64,000 nt of DNA from an uncultured delta proteobacterium (GTDB taxonomy: Bacteria > Desulfobacterota > Desulfovibrionia > Desulfovibrionales > Desulfovibrionaceae), in the NCBI GenBank assembly GCA_903843965.1, contig CAIMRY010000023.1, forward strand, positions 1 through 64,000. The letters run 5' to 3'. The translations under genes were made by a program, and so were the position numbers. The notes below the pieces were generated by a model. The model was not told the DNA's origin. It ran no database searches and saw only the letters and a list, made by a program, of their open reading frames with translations. Below are positions 23,551 to 32,709 of the stretch, piece by piece (position 1 is the first letter of the stretch; the number at the start of each line of letters is the position of its first letter).

Positions 23551-25662
23551 TTATTTCTTAAAGTAGAACAGCTTTTGTCGTTTCCGCTCATCTTCGAACG
23601 CATCCGCGAATCCAACTGGTTCGCGCGCTGCAGATTTGTGCGTCTGGCAGTAGTAGAATTCATCACCCTTTGGTTTCTCTGCAATAAGCGATACGACGTT
23701 CTCCATTTTCTTCGTTCTGTAATCATATACGGTTTTCTCTTCAAGATCATAGATAAACGCCAAGTCACCAGGAAGTATTGTAGTTCTCTTCTCTTCATCC
23801 GGCTGGAAGCTGTGCACACATTTCCTGATCATATCCATGAGCGTCACCTGCAACTGCTTGAGCTCTTCCCCGAACTCCGAAACAACGGCCAGACGTGGCC
23901 GTAGGTTCACAATGACCTGCACCGTGCCCATGAGACCAAGATGGTTTGGATAAAATATATTCTGAAGCGCAGTGTGCCAGGAGGCTTTGAATTCCTCTTC
24001 TTTTACGGAGCCGATGTGTGGGATGAGCAGATGCAGGGACTGGGACTTCATCTTGTACTGCGTCCATATCTCATCGCTCTCGGTGTCAGCATAGCCATCC
24101 TTCTGCTGGAACAAGCCCGTGTCTGAGGTGATGATGACGTTTGTGGTCCCAATGCCTTTCTTCTTCCATTGGAAGTGCAGCCCCACTGCATATTTCTTAG
24201 CCACCACCTCGTCGTGGTAGGCGGGCAACGCCCGCAAAGTCAGGCCCTCGCCCAAATCGTAGCTGTGATCTGGCATGAGGGTCTGCACATCTTCCAGGTA
24301 GTCCGCGCCGCGCAGGTCAAGCAGGCCGGAGAACTTTTTCTGGCATCCGGCGTTGAGGAAGAGCTTGACCGCCTTGGGCTTAACCTTTGCAGTCTCTCGG
24401 CTTTTCCGGTTGTCCTCGGCATTGAACTTGTAAAGAAGAGAAAGAATGGATTCGAGATCAGCAGTATGGTCGTTGTGGGCATGGGTGATGACGATATTAT
24501 CGATATCCGTGATGCGCCCGCCAATGCGGTTGAAATTCTCAAGGAAGTTGTATCCGGGATCAACGACCGTTCCCTTGCCATTGACAAGGAAGAAATAGCC
24601 GCCGCCGATGCTGCGCTCCCCATCCTCACGTGGTATGCACCGCGTGTAGGAGTTCCACTTGCGCAGGACGAAGAACAAGGCCAAGTCATTACGCAGCAGC
24701 GACGCCCCGCCAAGAAAGCCGGTGATATGCTGGGTGTTGTCCTTCATGGTTTGAAGGATTTCCTCGACCAGGCCTTTGGACTCGTCGCGCACCCTTTCCA
24801 CTACGGCCTTGAGGTCGTCCATCTGCTGGTTCTTGGGGCCTTTCGTCGGCGCAGCAGGCGGCGTTTTGCCTTGGAGGACGTTGAGATAGCGATGGATGCT
24901 CTGCGCATAGTCATGGGCCGGGTTCGCTTTGGCCACCTCTTCGATGAGCGCCAGGGCCTCCGCTATTTGCCCCAACTGATACAGTTCGTAGGCTTTGTCA
25001 GTGCGCGCATTGGCGTCCCCAGGCTTCAACTCCAACGCCTTGATCGTGCACTTCAGGGCCATATCATCCTGACCCTGATTGACCAGCGAAACACCCTTCT
25101 GACGCCATGAAGCGAAGTCCTTGGGGTTCAGCTCTAGCGCCTTCTCATAGCAGGCAATGGCCTCATCATCCTTGTTCTGCTTCGACAGCGAAACACCCTT
25201 TCTTTGCCAGGAATTATAATCATTTTGGTCCAATTCCAGAGCTTTGTCAAAGCACATGCTGGCCTCGGACTCCCTGCCCTGATTGGACAGCGAGACGCCC
25301 TTACCCCGCCAGGAAGCATGGTCCTTGAGATTCAACTTCAGGGCTTTCTCATAGCAGGCAATGGCCTCGTCCTCCTTGCCCTGTAGTGAGAAAGAAACTC
25401 CACTGTTTCGCAACAGGAAGTAATCGTCGGGTCTGTGCTCCAGGGCCTTGCGGAACAACGCCTCCTGGTGCATGCGGTCCTTCTGAAGGTAGCTTGCCTG
25501 CTCCCCCTGGAAGAACAGCGTATAGGCCGGGTCAACGCCCTCCGCTTCCCTCAGAGCACGCTCCAGGAGCGCCGCGCCGCCGACATCGTCGCCAGCGGAA
25601 TAGAGTTCGTCGATTTCTTTGCTGAGCGCCCGTAGCCGTTCAATCTGTTCTTCCGTCGCCAT
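23551..25662 (-). CDS. TPR protein fused to a metallo-beta-lactamase-fold hydrolase
   Basis: A 703-aa fusion. The start at 25662 (MATEEQIERL) is preferred for its AGGGG ribosome-binding site; an alternative ATG lies at 25683. Residues about 15-250 contain at least five tetratricopeptide repeats, four of them nearly identical (DEAIACYEKALELNPKDFAS type). A linker rich in charged residues follows, then an MBL domain from about 335 with the metal motif HAHNDH at residues 394-399 and later ligand candidates in LTLRALPAYHDE and IITSDTG. No signal peptide. The gene is visibly less GC-rich than neighbours, with nothing else in its transcription unit. It could hydrolyse a nucleotide, RNA or lactone; repeats suggest partner recognition. 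Function unknown; horizontal acquisition likely. Confidence 0.85.
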   Translation of the reverse strand: MATEEQIERLRALSKEIDELYSAGDDVGGAALLERALREAEGVDPAYTLFFQGEQASYLQKDRMHQEALFRKALEHRPDDYFLLRNSGVSFSLQGKEDEAIACYEKALKLNLKDHASWRGKGVSLSNQGRESEASMCFDKALELDQNDYNSWQRKGVSLSKQNKDDEAIACYEKALELNPKDFASWRQKGVSLVNQGQDDMALKCTIKALELKPGDANARTDKAYELYQLGQIAEALALIEEVAKANPAHDYAQSIHRYLNVLQGKTPPAAPTKGPKNQQMDDLKAVVERVRDESKGLVEEILQTMKDNTQHITGFLGGASLLRNDLALFFVLRKWNSYTRCIPREDGERSIGGGYFFLVNGKGTVVDPGYNFLENFNRIGGRITDIDNIVITHAHNDHTADLESILSLLYKFNAEDNRKSRETAKVKPKAVKLFLNAGCQKKFSGLLDLRGADYLEDVQTLMPDHSYDLGEGLTLRALPAYHDEVVAKKYAVGLHFQWKKKGIGTTNVIITSDTGLFQQKDGYADTESDEIWTQYKMKSQSLHLLIPHIGSVKEEEFKASWHTALQNIFYPNHLGLMGTVQVIVNLRPRLAVVSEFGEELKQLQVTLMDMIRKCVHSFQPDEEKRTTILPGDLAFIYDLEEKTVYDYRTKKMENVVSLIAEKPKGDEFYYCQTHKSAAREPVGFADAFEDERKRQKLFYFKK

Positions 25663-25745
25663 GCAACACCCCTGAATGGACATCTTTCGTCGAGCCTATA
25701 CCAAGATCGCGCGCAACTCCAGCACCTTCACCCAGCCCCAGGCGC

Positions 25746-25773
25746 AAAAAAACAGGGGAGCCAAAGCCCCCCT
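25746..25773 (-). terminator. Intrinsic terminator after livF
   Basis: On the minus strand an 8-bp stem (25773-25766 with 25761-25754, 4-nt loop) is followed by a run of seven T (25752-25746). It lies 39 nt after the livF stop and ends the liv operon. Confidence 0.85.
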
Positions 25774-25811
25774 CACGATTTCGTCAAAACGACGTTCCCG
25801 TCGCGCCAGCA

Positions 25812-26546
25812 CTACCCGCCCAAATACGCCTTCTTGACCTCCGGGTCGGCCAAAAGCTGCTCGGAGGAGCCGGAAGCCACGATCTCACCGGTGTCCAGCA
25901 CGTAGCCCCGGTGGGCGAAGCGCAGGGCCAGGTTGGCGTTCTGCTCGATGAGCAGGATGGTCATGCCCTCCTGGTTCAGCACCTTGAGCGTGCGGAACAT
26001 GTCGTACATGAGAAGCGGGGCCAGGCCCATGCTCGGCTCGTCGAGCATGATGAAGCTGCACTTGCTCATGAGCGCGCGGCCCACGGCCAGCATCTGCTGC
26101 TCCCCGCCGGAGAGCGACTCGCTGCGCTGCTTGCGGCGCTCGGCCAGGCGCGGGAAGAGCTGGAACACGCGCTCGAAGTCGCGCTCGATGGGCTCGCCGC
26201 CGTCGGTGCGGGCATAGGTGGCCAGCTTCAGGTTCTCCTCCACCGTGAGGTTGCCGAAGATCCTTCGGCCCTCGGGCACCAGCGCCATGTTCAGCTCGCT
26301 GACGATCTTGTGCGGCGGCATGTTCAAAATGCTCTTGCCCTTGAACAGGATGTCGCCCTCGATGACGCGCGGGGCCTCTGGCGGGGGCAGGCGGCAGATG
26401 GACAAAAGCGTGGTGGACTTGCCCGCGCCGTTGGCGCCGATCAAGGTCACGATCTCGCCCTGCTTCACGTCAAAGGAGATGCCGTGCAGGGCCTCGATGT
26501 TGCCGTAGCGAACCTTGAGGTTTTTTACTTCAAGCAGCGTGTTCAA
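25812..26546 (-). CDS. livF: Branched-chain amino acid ABC transporter ATPase LivF
   Basis: A 244-aa ATPase of the LivF type. Walker A is GANGAGKST, signature LSGGEQQMLAVGRAL, Walker B FIMLDEPSMGLAP and the switch His region LLIEQNANLAL, where Gln-Asn replaces the usual His as is typical of LivF. The start is the TTG at 26546-26544, which overlaps the livG stop by four bases (TTGA); the next in-frame upstream starts add an unrelated sequence. It pairs with LivG to drive uptake through LivHM. It is the last gene of livKHMGF and is followed by a strong terminator. Confidence 0.95.
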   Translation of the reverse strand: MNTLLEVKNLKVRYGNIEALHGISFDVKQGEIVTLIGANGAGKSTTLLSICRLPPPEAPRVIEGDILFKGKSILNMPPHKIVSELNMALVPEGRRIFGNLTVEENLKLATYARTDGGEPIERDFERVFQLFPRLAERRKQRSESLSGGEQQMLAVGRALMSKCSFIMLDEPSMGLAPLLMYDMFRTLKVLNQEGMTILLIEQNANLALRFAHRGYVLDTGEIVASGSSEQLLADPEVKKAYLGG

Positions 26547-27310
26547 ATGGTGTCGTCTCCCAGGTAGGCTTTGATGACCGCAGGGTTGGCCTGGATCTCC
26601 GTCGGCGTGCCGTCGGCGATGGTGGCCCCGAAGTCCACGACCTTGATGCGCGTGCACAGGCTCATGACCACCTTCATCTGGTGCTCGATCATCCAGATGG
26701 TCACCGGGAAGGTCTCGTGGATCCAGCGCACCAGCTTGATCAGGCCCTCGACATCGGCGGAGTTCAGGCCCGCCGCTGGCTCGTCGAGCAGCAAAAGCGA
26801 GGGTTTGAGGCTCATGGCCCGGGCGATCTCCACCCGGCGCTGCAGGCCGTAGGAGAGGTTGCGCGGCAGCTCCAGGGCGTATTCCTTGAGGTCCATGGCC
26901 TCCAGCAGCTCCCAGGCCACGCGCTCGATCTCGGCCTCGCGGCCCATGTACTTCTTGGTGCGCAGAAAGCAGTCCAGCAGGCTGTAGCCCGCGCGGTAGT
27001 GCTGCGACACGCGGATGTTGTCCAGCACGGTCATCTCGCCCCAGAGGCGGATGCCCTGGAAGGTGCGCGCCACGCCCAGGCTGGTCACCTGGTGCGGGCG
27101 CATGCTGCGGGTGTCCTTGCCGTTGATGGTGATGGCGCCCTCGCTCGGCTGGTAGAACCCGGACACGAGGTTGAACACCGTGGTCTTGCCCGCGCCGTTG
27201 GGGCCGATCAGGGCCACCATCTCGCGCTCGCCAAGCTCGATGTTGAAGTCATTCACGGCGATGAGGCCGCCGAAGCGGCGCGTCAGTCCTTTTGCTTCAA
27301 GAAGGGGCAT
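26543..27310 (-). CDS. livG: Branched-chain amino acid ABC transporter ATPase LivG
   Basis: A 255-aa ATPase with Walker A GPNGAGKTT, signature NLSYGLQRRVEIARAM (the YG variant usual in LivG), Walker B LLLLDEPAAGLN and the switch segment WMIEHQMKVVM. It carries the LivG-specific FQGIRLWGEMTVLDNI helix region. It acts on the cytosolic face with LivF. It starts 15 nt after the livM stop and its own stop overlaps the TTG start of livF, so the stoichiometry of the two ATPases is probably fixed by translational coupling. Confidence 0.95.
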   Translation of the reverse strand: MPLLEAKGLTRRFGGLIAVNDFNIELGEREMVALIGPNGAGKTTVFNLVSGFYQPSEGAITINGKDTRSMRPHQVTSLGVARTFQGIRLWGEMTVLDNIRVSQHYRAGYSLLDCFLRTKKYMGREAEIERVAWELLEAMDLKEYALELPRNLSYGLQRRVEIARAMSLKPSLLLLDEPAAGLNSADVEGLIKLVRWIHETFPVTIWMIEHQMKVVMSLCTRIKVVDFGATIADGTPTEIQANPAVIKAYLGDDTI

Positions 27311-27325
27311 GCTCTCTCCATCGGC

Positions 27326-28339
27326 CTATTTGAACGAATAGTACTTTTTGAGCTTGGGAAAGAGGTCGGACAACTCCTTGTTGCCCATGATGCCCTCGGG
27401 CCGGAACTGCATGAGCAGGATGAGGAGCAGCGGAATGACCACCCATTTCCAGATCTCCAGCGGCCGCAGGACCTCCAGCAGCACCGTGAACAAAATGGCC
27501 GAGAGCGTGGCGCCGGAAAGCGAGCCCATGCCGCCCAGGTAGACCATGACCATGACCTCGGTGGACTTCATGATGTCGAACGAGTGCGGGTTCACGTAGC
27601 CCAGGATGTGCGCGAACAGCCCGCCCGCCAGCCCGGCCAGGCCGGAGGAGAGCATGAAGGCGATGAGCTTCATGCGGTTGGTGTCCACGCTCATGATCTC
27701 GGCGGCGATCTCGTCCTGGGCGATGGCCGGCACGCCCTTGCCCAGCGTGGAGGACACGAAGCGGCGCAGCAGCCACACGGTGAACACCGTGCCGAAGAGC
27801 ACCCACAAGAGCATCCAGGGGATGTCGAGCAGGCCCTCCATGCCGTTGACCGTGGCGTTCATGCCCATGAAGCCGCGCGGGCCGCCGATGATCTCCATGT
27901 TGTCGATGGCCGAGATGACTATATAGTTGGCCGCCAGCGTGATGATGGCCAGGTAGTCGCCACGGGTCTTGAAGGACGGGATGGCCACCACGAGCCCGGC
28001 CACGGCGGCCACGGCGGCCCCGGCGAAGAGCGCCAGGGGGAAGGCGAACAGCGCCAGCGAGGGCGGCAGGAGCGGCGCGCCCAGGATGTGGTTCTTGCTG
28101 AACAAAAGCACCGTGACGATGGACGACACGTACGCGCCCACGCACATGAACCCGCCGTGTCCGCAGGAGAACTCGCCCATGTAGCCGTTGACCAGGTTCA
28201 GGCTGGTGGAGAGCATGATGTTCACGCCCATGAGCATGATCACCGAGACCAGGTACTGGTTGATGACGCCGAACTGGGCCATGGCGGTGAGCACAAAGAT
28301 GCCCGCGAAAAGAGAGATGGTGAACGTGTGTTTCTGCAT
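27326..28339 (-). CDS. livM: Branched-chain amino acid ABC transporter permease LivM
   Basis: A 337-aa polytopic permease starting at ATG 28339 (MQKHTFTISLF), preceded by GGAAAGG; a longer frame overlaps livH and is rejected. Eight to nine hydrophobic helices are visible. Family motifs include NLVNGYMGEFSCGHGGFMCVGAYVS (N-terminal conserved segment, residues about 50-74) and the coupling loop GKGVPAIAQDEIAAEIMSVD (about 197-216) that docks to LivG/F. GLAGLAGGLFAH follows. It forms the translocation pore with LivH, encoded 23 nt upstream on the same strand. Confidence 0.95.
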   Translation of the reverse strand: MQKHTFTISLFAGIFVLTAMAQFGVINQYLVSVIMLMGVNIMLSTSLNLVNGYMGEFSCGHGGFMCVGAYVSSIVTVLLFSKNHILGAPLLPPSLALFAFPLALFAGAAVAAVAGLVVAIPSFKTRGDYLAIITLAANYIVISAIDNMEIIGGPRGFMGMNATVNGMEGLLDIPWMLLWVLFGTVFTVWLLRRFVSSTLGKGVPAIAQDEIAAEIMSVDTNRMKLIAFMLSSGLAGLAGGLFAHILGYVNPHSFDIMKSTEVMVMVYLGGMGSLSGATLSAILFTVLLEVLRPLEIWKWVVIPLLLILLMQFRPEGIMGNKELSDLFPKLKKYYSFK

Positions 28340-28362
28340 GGACCTTTCCCGTTGTATGGCCG

Positions 28363-29292
28363 CTAGATCTTCGTGGTCTGGGCGACGCCGAAGAGCCCGG
28401 TGGGTTTGAGCCACAGGATGCCCAGCAGCACGGAGAAGGCGAACAGGTCGCGCAGGGTGCTGGGGAACACGGCCACAACGCCGATCTCGATGAAGCCGAG
28501 CAGAAACCCGCCCACGATGGCGCCGCGGATGTCGCCGATGCCGCCGACAACGGCGGCGATGAAGGCCTTCCAGCCGATGAGCGCGCCCATGTACGGCTCA
28601 AGGATCGGGTAGCTCATGGCGTAGAGAATGCCCGCCAGACCGGCCATGCTCGAACCCAGGATGAAGGTGAAGACGATGATGGTGTCGAGCGGGATGCCCA
28701 TGAGCGGGATGGCGAACTTGTCGTAGCTGATGCCGCGCATGGCCATGCCGATCTTGGTCTTGCTGACGATGAACTCCAGCAGCACGAAGACCACGATGGC
28801 CGCCACGATGACGACGACCTTCAGGTTGGTCACGGACACGCCGCCAAAGGTCCAGACGACCTTGTGCATCAGCTCCGGGAAGCTCTTGCGGCTGGCGCCC
28901 AGCAGGGCCAGGTTGCCGTTTTCCAGCATCAGCCCGGCCATCAGCGCGGTGATGACCACGTAGAGCCTGTCCGCGCCCTTGCGCCGCAGCGGCCGGTACA
29001 TGGTGCGCTCCAGGGTCACGCCCACAAGGGAGGTCAGGATCATGGTCACGGGCACGGTGATGGCCAGCGTCATGGCGGGCGTGAGGCCCAGGCCGGACAT
29101 GCCCTCCCCGCCGAGCAGCAGCACGGCCACGAAATAGGCGATGTACGCGCCGACCATGAAGATGTCGCCGTGGGCGAAGTTGATCAGGCGCAGCACGCCG
29201 TACACCAGGGTGTAGCCCAGGGCGATGAGGGCGTAGAAGCTGCCGAACTGCAACGCGTTCAAGAAATGCTGAAAGAATTCCACCGGGGACAC
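28363..29292 (-). CDS. livH: Branched-chain amino acid ABC transporter permease LivH
   Basis: A 309-aa permease with about eight hydrophobic segments. Typical LivH sequences are YTLVYGVLRLINFAHGDIFM near the N-terminus and the coupling loop GMAMRGISYDKFAIPLMGI near residues 182-200. It is read from GTG 29292; a second GTG three codons later is an equally possible start. It lies downstream of livK, separated by a 190-bp gap containing a hairpin that probably lets only part of livK transcription continue into livHMGF. With LivM it makes the membrane channel. Confidence 0.94.
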   Translation of the reverse strand: MSPVEFFQHFLNALQFGSFYALIALGYTLVYGVLRLINFAHGDIFMVGAYIAYFVAVLLLGGEGMSGLGLTPAMTLAITVPVTMILTSLVGVTLERTMYRPLRRKGADRLYVVITALMAGLMLENGNLALLGASRKSFPELMHKVVWTFGGVSVTNLKVVVIVAAIVVFVLLEFIVSKTKIGMAMRGISYDKFAIPLMGIPLDTIIVFTFILGSSMAGLAGILYAMSYPILEPYMGALIGWKAFIAAVVGGIGDIRGAIVGGFLLGFIEIGVVAVFPSTLRDLFAFSVLLGILWLKPTGLFGVAQTTKI

Positions 29293-29423
29293 CTTGCCTT
29301 GGGGGCTGCTAAAACCGATTCCGCCGGGCCGCGCGGCCTCTTGGCCACTCTGCCGGGCGGCCTAGCGGGCCGACTGCGGGGGCCGACTCAGGGAGGGCAC
29401 GGGCGCCGGGCCGCTGCTTCCGG

Positions 29424-29461
29424 AAAAACAAGGCGGGCGGGGACCACCATTGGTCCCCGCC
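29424..29461 (-). terminator. Attenuator-like hairpin between livK and livHMGF
   Basis: A perfect 11-bp stem (29461-29451 with 29446-29436, 4-nt loop) is followed on the minus strand by a T-run (29428-29424) after a 7-nt gap. It should terminate part of the transcripts after livK, which explains the usual excess of binding protein over transporter. Confidence 0.7.
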
Positions 29462-29482
29462 ACGCTCAAAACGCTTGCTTGT

Positions 29483-30667
29483 CTACTGGGGGCAGACGGA
29501 TTCCTTGAACTCGAACTTGCCCTCGGGGCTGATCTGGACAACCACGGCGCACTTGTCCGGGTCGCCGGTGCCGTGGAACTTCATGGTGCCGGTGATGCCG
29601 GCGAATTCCTTGATGTTGGCCAGGGCGTCACGCACGATCTTGCGCTCGGCCTTGATGTCCTTGTCGACCTTGCCGGCCTCCTGGATGGCCTGGAGCACCA
29701 GGCGGGTGGCGTCCCAGGTCAGGGCGGCCACGTCGTCGGGCACGTACTTATACTTGGTGTTGTAGCGGTCGATGAATTCCTTGGTGGCGCCCTGGGCGCC
29801 GGCGGCGGCGTAGTGGGTGCTGAAGAACTGGCCGATGCAGTCCTTGCCGCACAGGGTCATCAGCTCAGCCGAGCCCCAGGCGTCGGAGCCCATGAACGGG
29901 CCCTTGTAGCCCAGGTCGTGGGCCTGCTTGATGATCAGGGCGACCTGATTGTAGTTGTCGGGCACGAAGATGAAGTCGGGCTTGGCGGCCACGATCTTGG
30001 TCAGCTGGGCCGAGAAGTCCTGGTCCTTGGTGCCGTGGGACTCGAAAGCAACCACGGTGCCGGCGCCGCTCTTCTTCTCCCATTCGGCCTTGAAGATCTC
30101 GGCCAGGCCCTTGGAGTAGTCGTTGGCGATGTCGAAGAGCACCGCAGCGGTCTTGGCGCTGAACTGCTTGGCGGCGAAGTTCGCGGCCACAGGACCCTGG
30201 AAGGGGTCGAGGAAGGCGGCGCGGAACACCCAGGGGCGGTCCTTGGTGGTGTCGGGGTTGGTCGACCAGGGGCTGACCATGGGGGTCTGGTTGTCGTTGC
30301 AGATGCCGCCGGCCGGAATGGCCTGCTTGGAGGAGTTGGGGCCGACGATGGCCACGACGTTGTCCTGGGTGATCAGCTTGAGCGCGGCGTTGACGGCGCT
30401 GTCGGCCTTGGCCTCGTTGTCCTGGTACACGAACTCAAGCTTGTACTTCTTGCCGGCCACTTCCAGGCCGCCCTTGGAATTGATGTCTTCCTTGAGCATC
30501 TCGGCCGCGAACTTGGAGGCCTCGCCCACCTTCGGGATGTCGCCGGTGAGCTCCAGGTTGAAGCCGATCTTGATCACGTCGCTGTCCTTGCCGCAGCCCA
30601 TGAGCGCAAAGGCGCCCAGGGCCAGAGCCAGGACGGCCACCAACACTTTGACGGTCATCCTTTTCAT
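29483..30667 (-). CDS. livK: Branched-chain amino acid-binding lipoprotein LivK
   Basis: A 394-aa periplasmic binding protein (Peripla_BP_6). The signal peptide ends in the lipobox LMGC with Cys25, so it is anchored to a membrane by lipid rather than free. The mature part begins with VIKIGFNLELTGDIPKVGE, the usual ligand-binding start, and has IVGPNSSKQAIPAGG and the two-lobe fold pattern. GGAGG lies 4 nt before the ATG at 30667. It is the first gene of the liv operon and delivers amino acids to LivHMGF. The exact ligand (Leu/Ile/Val or an amide) is not resolved by the sequence. Confidence 0.94.
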   Translation of the reverse strand: MKRMTVKVLVAVLALALGAFALMGCGKDSDVIKIGFNLELTGDIPKVGEASKFAAEMLKEDINSKGGLEVAGKKYKLEFVYQDNEAKADSAVNAALKLITQDNVVAIVGPNSSKQAIPAGGICNDNQTPMVSPWSTNPDTTKDRPWVFRAAFLDPFQGPVAANFAAKQFSAKTAAVLFDIANDYSKGLAEIFKAEWEKKSGAGTVVAFESHGTKDQDFSAQLTKIVAAKPDFIFVPDNYNQVALIIKQAHDLGYKGPFMGSDAWGSAELMTLCGKDCIGQFFSTHYAAAGAQGATKEFIDRYNTKYKYVPDDVAALTWDATRLVLQAIQEAGKVDKDIKAERKIVRDALANIKEFAGITGTMKFHGTGDPDKCAVVVQISPEGKFEFKESVCPQ

Positions 30668-30892
30668 CGTTCCTCCTCAAAATTGTAGAAATTGGTGCAA
30701 CCCAAGCCTATGTGCACACAGCCTTACCTGAATCAGGCCGGGAGTTCAAAGCATTTCTTGCAGAACAACGACCGGTGCAAGGGGCCGAACATTCTTCGGC
30801 GCTGCCAGGGGAACCGGCGCGTTGCCAGCGCTTTCAAAACCGGGTAAGGAAGCCCTGGTTTGCGAAACATCGCCCGATCCACCGGAGACCCC

Positions 30893-31507
30893 ATGTCTGA
30901 AAAAGCCATCCGCAAGGTTCTGGAACACTCCCGCGAGGGCCTGCGCGTCCGCGAGGCCTTTTTCGAGGAACACGCCGCCCACCTGGTCGACATCGCCCGG
31001 GTCATGGCCCTGTGCCTCACCGAGGGCGGCAAGGTGCTCTTCTGCGGCAACGGCGGCAGCGCGGCCGACAGCCAGCACCTGGCTGCGGAGTTCGTCAATC
31101 GTTTCAAATTGGAGAGGCCGCCCCTGCCAGCCATGGCGCTGACCACCGACAGCTCCATCCTCACCGCCATCGGCAACGACTACGGCTTCGACCTCGTGTT
31201 CGTGAAGCAGGTCCAGGCCCTGGGCCAGGCCGGAGACATCCTGGTGGGCTTAAGCACCTCCGGCACCAGCCGCAACGTGCTGGCCGCCCTGCGCGAGGCC
31301 AAGCAGCGCGGGCTGACCACCCTTGGTCTGTGCGGGGCCATGACCGGGGAGATGGAGCCCTTGTGCGACCACCTCTTAAGCGTGGGCAGCAAGGACACCC
31401 CCCAGGTGCAGGAGGTGCACATCGCGGCCGGGCACATGCTCTGCCACGTGGTGGACCACTTCCTGTTCGAGTCCGTCATGGAGCTGGGCGCGCGCCCCCA
31501 GAGCTAG
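30893..31507 (+). CDS. gmhA: Phosphoheptose isomerase (sedoheptulose-7-phosphate isomerase)
   Basis: A 204-aa SIS-domain enzyme that converts sedoheptulose 7-phosphate to D-glycero-D-manno-heptose 7-phosphate, the first step of ADP-heptose synthesis for lipopolysaccharide core. Signatures are FCGNGGSAADSQHLAAEFVNR (phosphosugar-binding, residues about 51-71), the STSGTSRNVL loop and the C-terminal HIAAGHMLCHVVD helix with catalytic His. The start ATG 30893 has GGAG 5 nt upstream. It is divergent from livK and is followed by an orphan receiver-domain gene 57 nt downstream. Confidence 0.95.
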   Translation: MSEKAIRKVLEHSREGLRVREAFFEEHAAHLVDIARVMALCLTEGGKVLFCGNGGSAADSQHLAAEFVNRFKLERPPLPAMALTTDSSILTAIGNDYGFDLVFVKQVQALGQAGDILVGLSTSGTSRNVLAALREAKQRGLTTLGLCGAMTGEMEPLCDHLLSVGSKDTPQVQEVHIAAGHMLCHVVDHFLFESVMELGARPQS

Positions 31508-31563
31508 CTCACGGGCGGCGTGTGGCCGCATGATTTCATGGAGGGGACGGGCCGTGGACCGTC

Positions 31564-31980
31564 ATGGGGGAGCCGATGCTGCGCATCCTGATCGTGGAGG
31601 ACGAGCCCGTGAACCGGGAGTTCATGCTGCTCTCCCTGCGCGGCCTGGGCCAGTGCCAGGCCGTGGCCACGGGCGAGGACGCCGTGCTGGCCCAGCAGAA
31701 CGCCCTGGAAAGCGCCCAGCCCTTTGACGTGATCTTCCTGGACATCATGCTGCCGGGCATGAACGGCCTGCAGGCCCTGGAGCAGCTGCGCGCGCTGGAG
31801 CTGCGGCACGAGGTTCCGCCGGAGCGGCACGTGCCGGTCATCGTCACCACCGGCCTGGACGACGACCAGGCGGCCTCCCGCGCCTTCATCCAGGGCCACG
31901 CCCTGTCGTACATGACCAAGCCCTTCCGGCCCGGGCAGATCTCCGAGGAGCTGCGCAAGCTGGGTCTCATCCGGGACTAG
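31564..31980 (+). CDS. Stand-alone response-regulator receiver domain
   Basis: A 138-aa single receiver domain with no output domain. The acidic pocket (ILIVEDEPVNREF), the phospho-acceptor Asp in VIFLDIMLPGMNG, the conserved Thr in VIVTTGLDD and Lys in SYMTKPFRP are all present, so it should be phosphorylated normally. A second in-frame ATG at 31576 would also encode a full domain. There is no kinase gene next to it. Such proteins act by protein-protein interaction, for example in chemotaxis or phosphorelay. The YbaK-type gene follows 22 nt downstream. Confidence 0.92.
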   Translation: MGEPMLRILIVEDEPVNREFMLLSLRGLGQCQAVATGEDAVLAQQNALESAQPFDVIFLDIMLPGMNGLQALEQLRALELRHEVPPERHVPVIVTTGLDDDQAASRAFIQGHALSYMTKPFRPGQISEELRKLGLIRD

Positions 31981-32002
31981 TCCGCACGACCGCACCCCGG
32001 CC

Positions 32003-32599
32003 ATGCACGCCGCCTTGCCCCAGCCAGCAGCAACAGCCCCCACCGGCGCCGTGTTTTCGCGCCTGCTTGAAATCGTCACAGCCAGCGGCCTGCCCCACGC
32101 GCTGCACGCCCACCAGGCCACGCGCACCATGGCCGACGCGGCCCAGCACCTGTCCTTCGACCTCACGCGCCTGGTCAAGACCGTGGCCTTCCGCACCCGC
32201 GCGGGCGCGCTGGCCCTGGCGGCCCTGCGCGGCACGCGGCGGGTGGACTACGCCCGGCTGGCGGCCCTGCTCGGCGTGAACCGCCGGGACCTGGCCGCGC
32301 TTTCGCCGCCGGAGGTGCTGGCGGAACTCGGCGTTCTTCCGGGCAGCGTCTCGCCGCTGGGCTGCCTGTTGGGACGGTCGGACGTGGATGGGGTGACGCT
32401 GCCGGTGGCCGGTGAGGAAGCATTGCCGGGCAGCGCCGGACACGCGCGGCTGCTGGTGGACGAGGACGTGCTGGAGATCAGGCCCAGCCTGTACTGCGGC
32501 ATCGGTCGGCCGGACCGCACCCTGGAGATTTCCGCGCAGGACCTGCTGCTTCTGGTCCAGCACGACATACGGGTTTGCACCGGGGTCTTCTCGCGCTGA
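32003..32599 (+). CDS. YbaK/EbsC-family aminoacyl-tRNA deacylase
   Basis: A 198-aa YbaK-domain protein that probably hydrolyses mischarged tRNA (for example Cys- or Ala-tRNA-Pro type substrates) in the cytosol. Recognisable parts are LVKTVAFRT (about 52-60), the LLGVNRRDLAALSPPEVL segment and GVLPGSVSPLG with the conserved Gly-Ser/Pro loop. The catalytic-site Lys53 of LVKT is present. The Shine-Dalgarno signal is weak. It follows the receiver gene closely and may share its transcript. The substrate cannot be fixed without comparison to characterised members. Confidence 0.85.
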   Translation: MHAALPQPAATAPTGAVFSRLLEIVTASGLPHALHAHQATRTMADAAQHLSFDLTRLVKTVAFRTRAGALALAALRGTRRVDYARLAALLGVNRRDLAALSPPEVLAELGVLPGSVSPLGCLLGRSDVDGVTLPVAGEEALPGSAGHARLLVDEDVLEIRPSLYCGIGRPDRTLEISAQDLLLLVQHDIRVCTGVFSR

Positions 32600-32709
32600 G
32601 GCGCGCCCTGGCGGCTTCCGGGGCTTTGCCCCTGGCCGGGTCCAGGGTTCGGCGCGTCGGCTTGCCCCCGCCACGTCAACGGTTCGTCAAGCTGAACGGG
32701 CCGTCAAAT

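Noticed and set aside
30668-30730. Sigma54 promoter upstream of livK
   Set aside because: GG and GC elements are present but 8 nt apart instead of 10, so the pattern does not fit.
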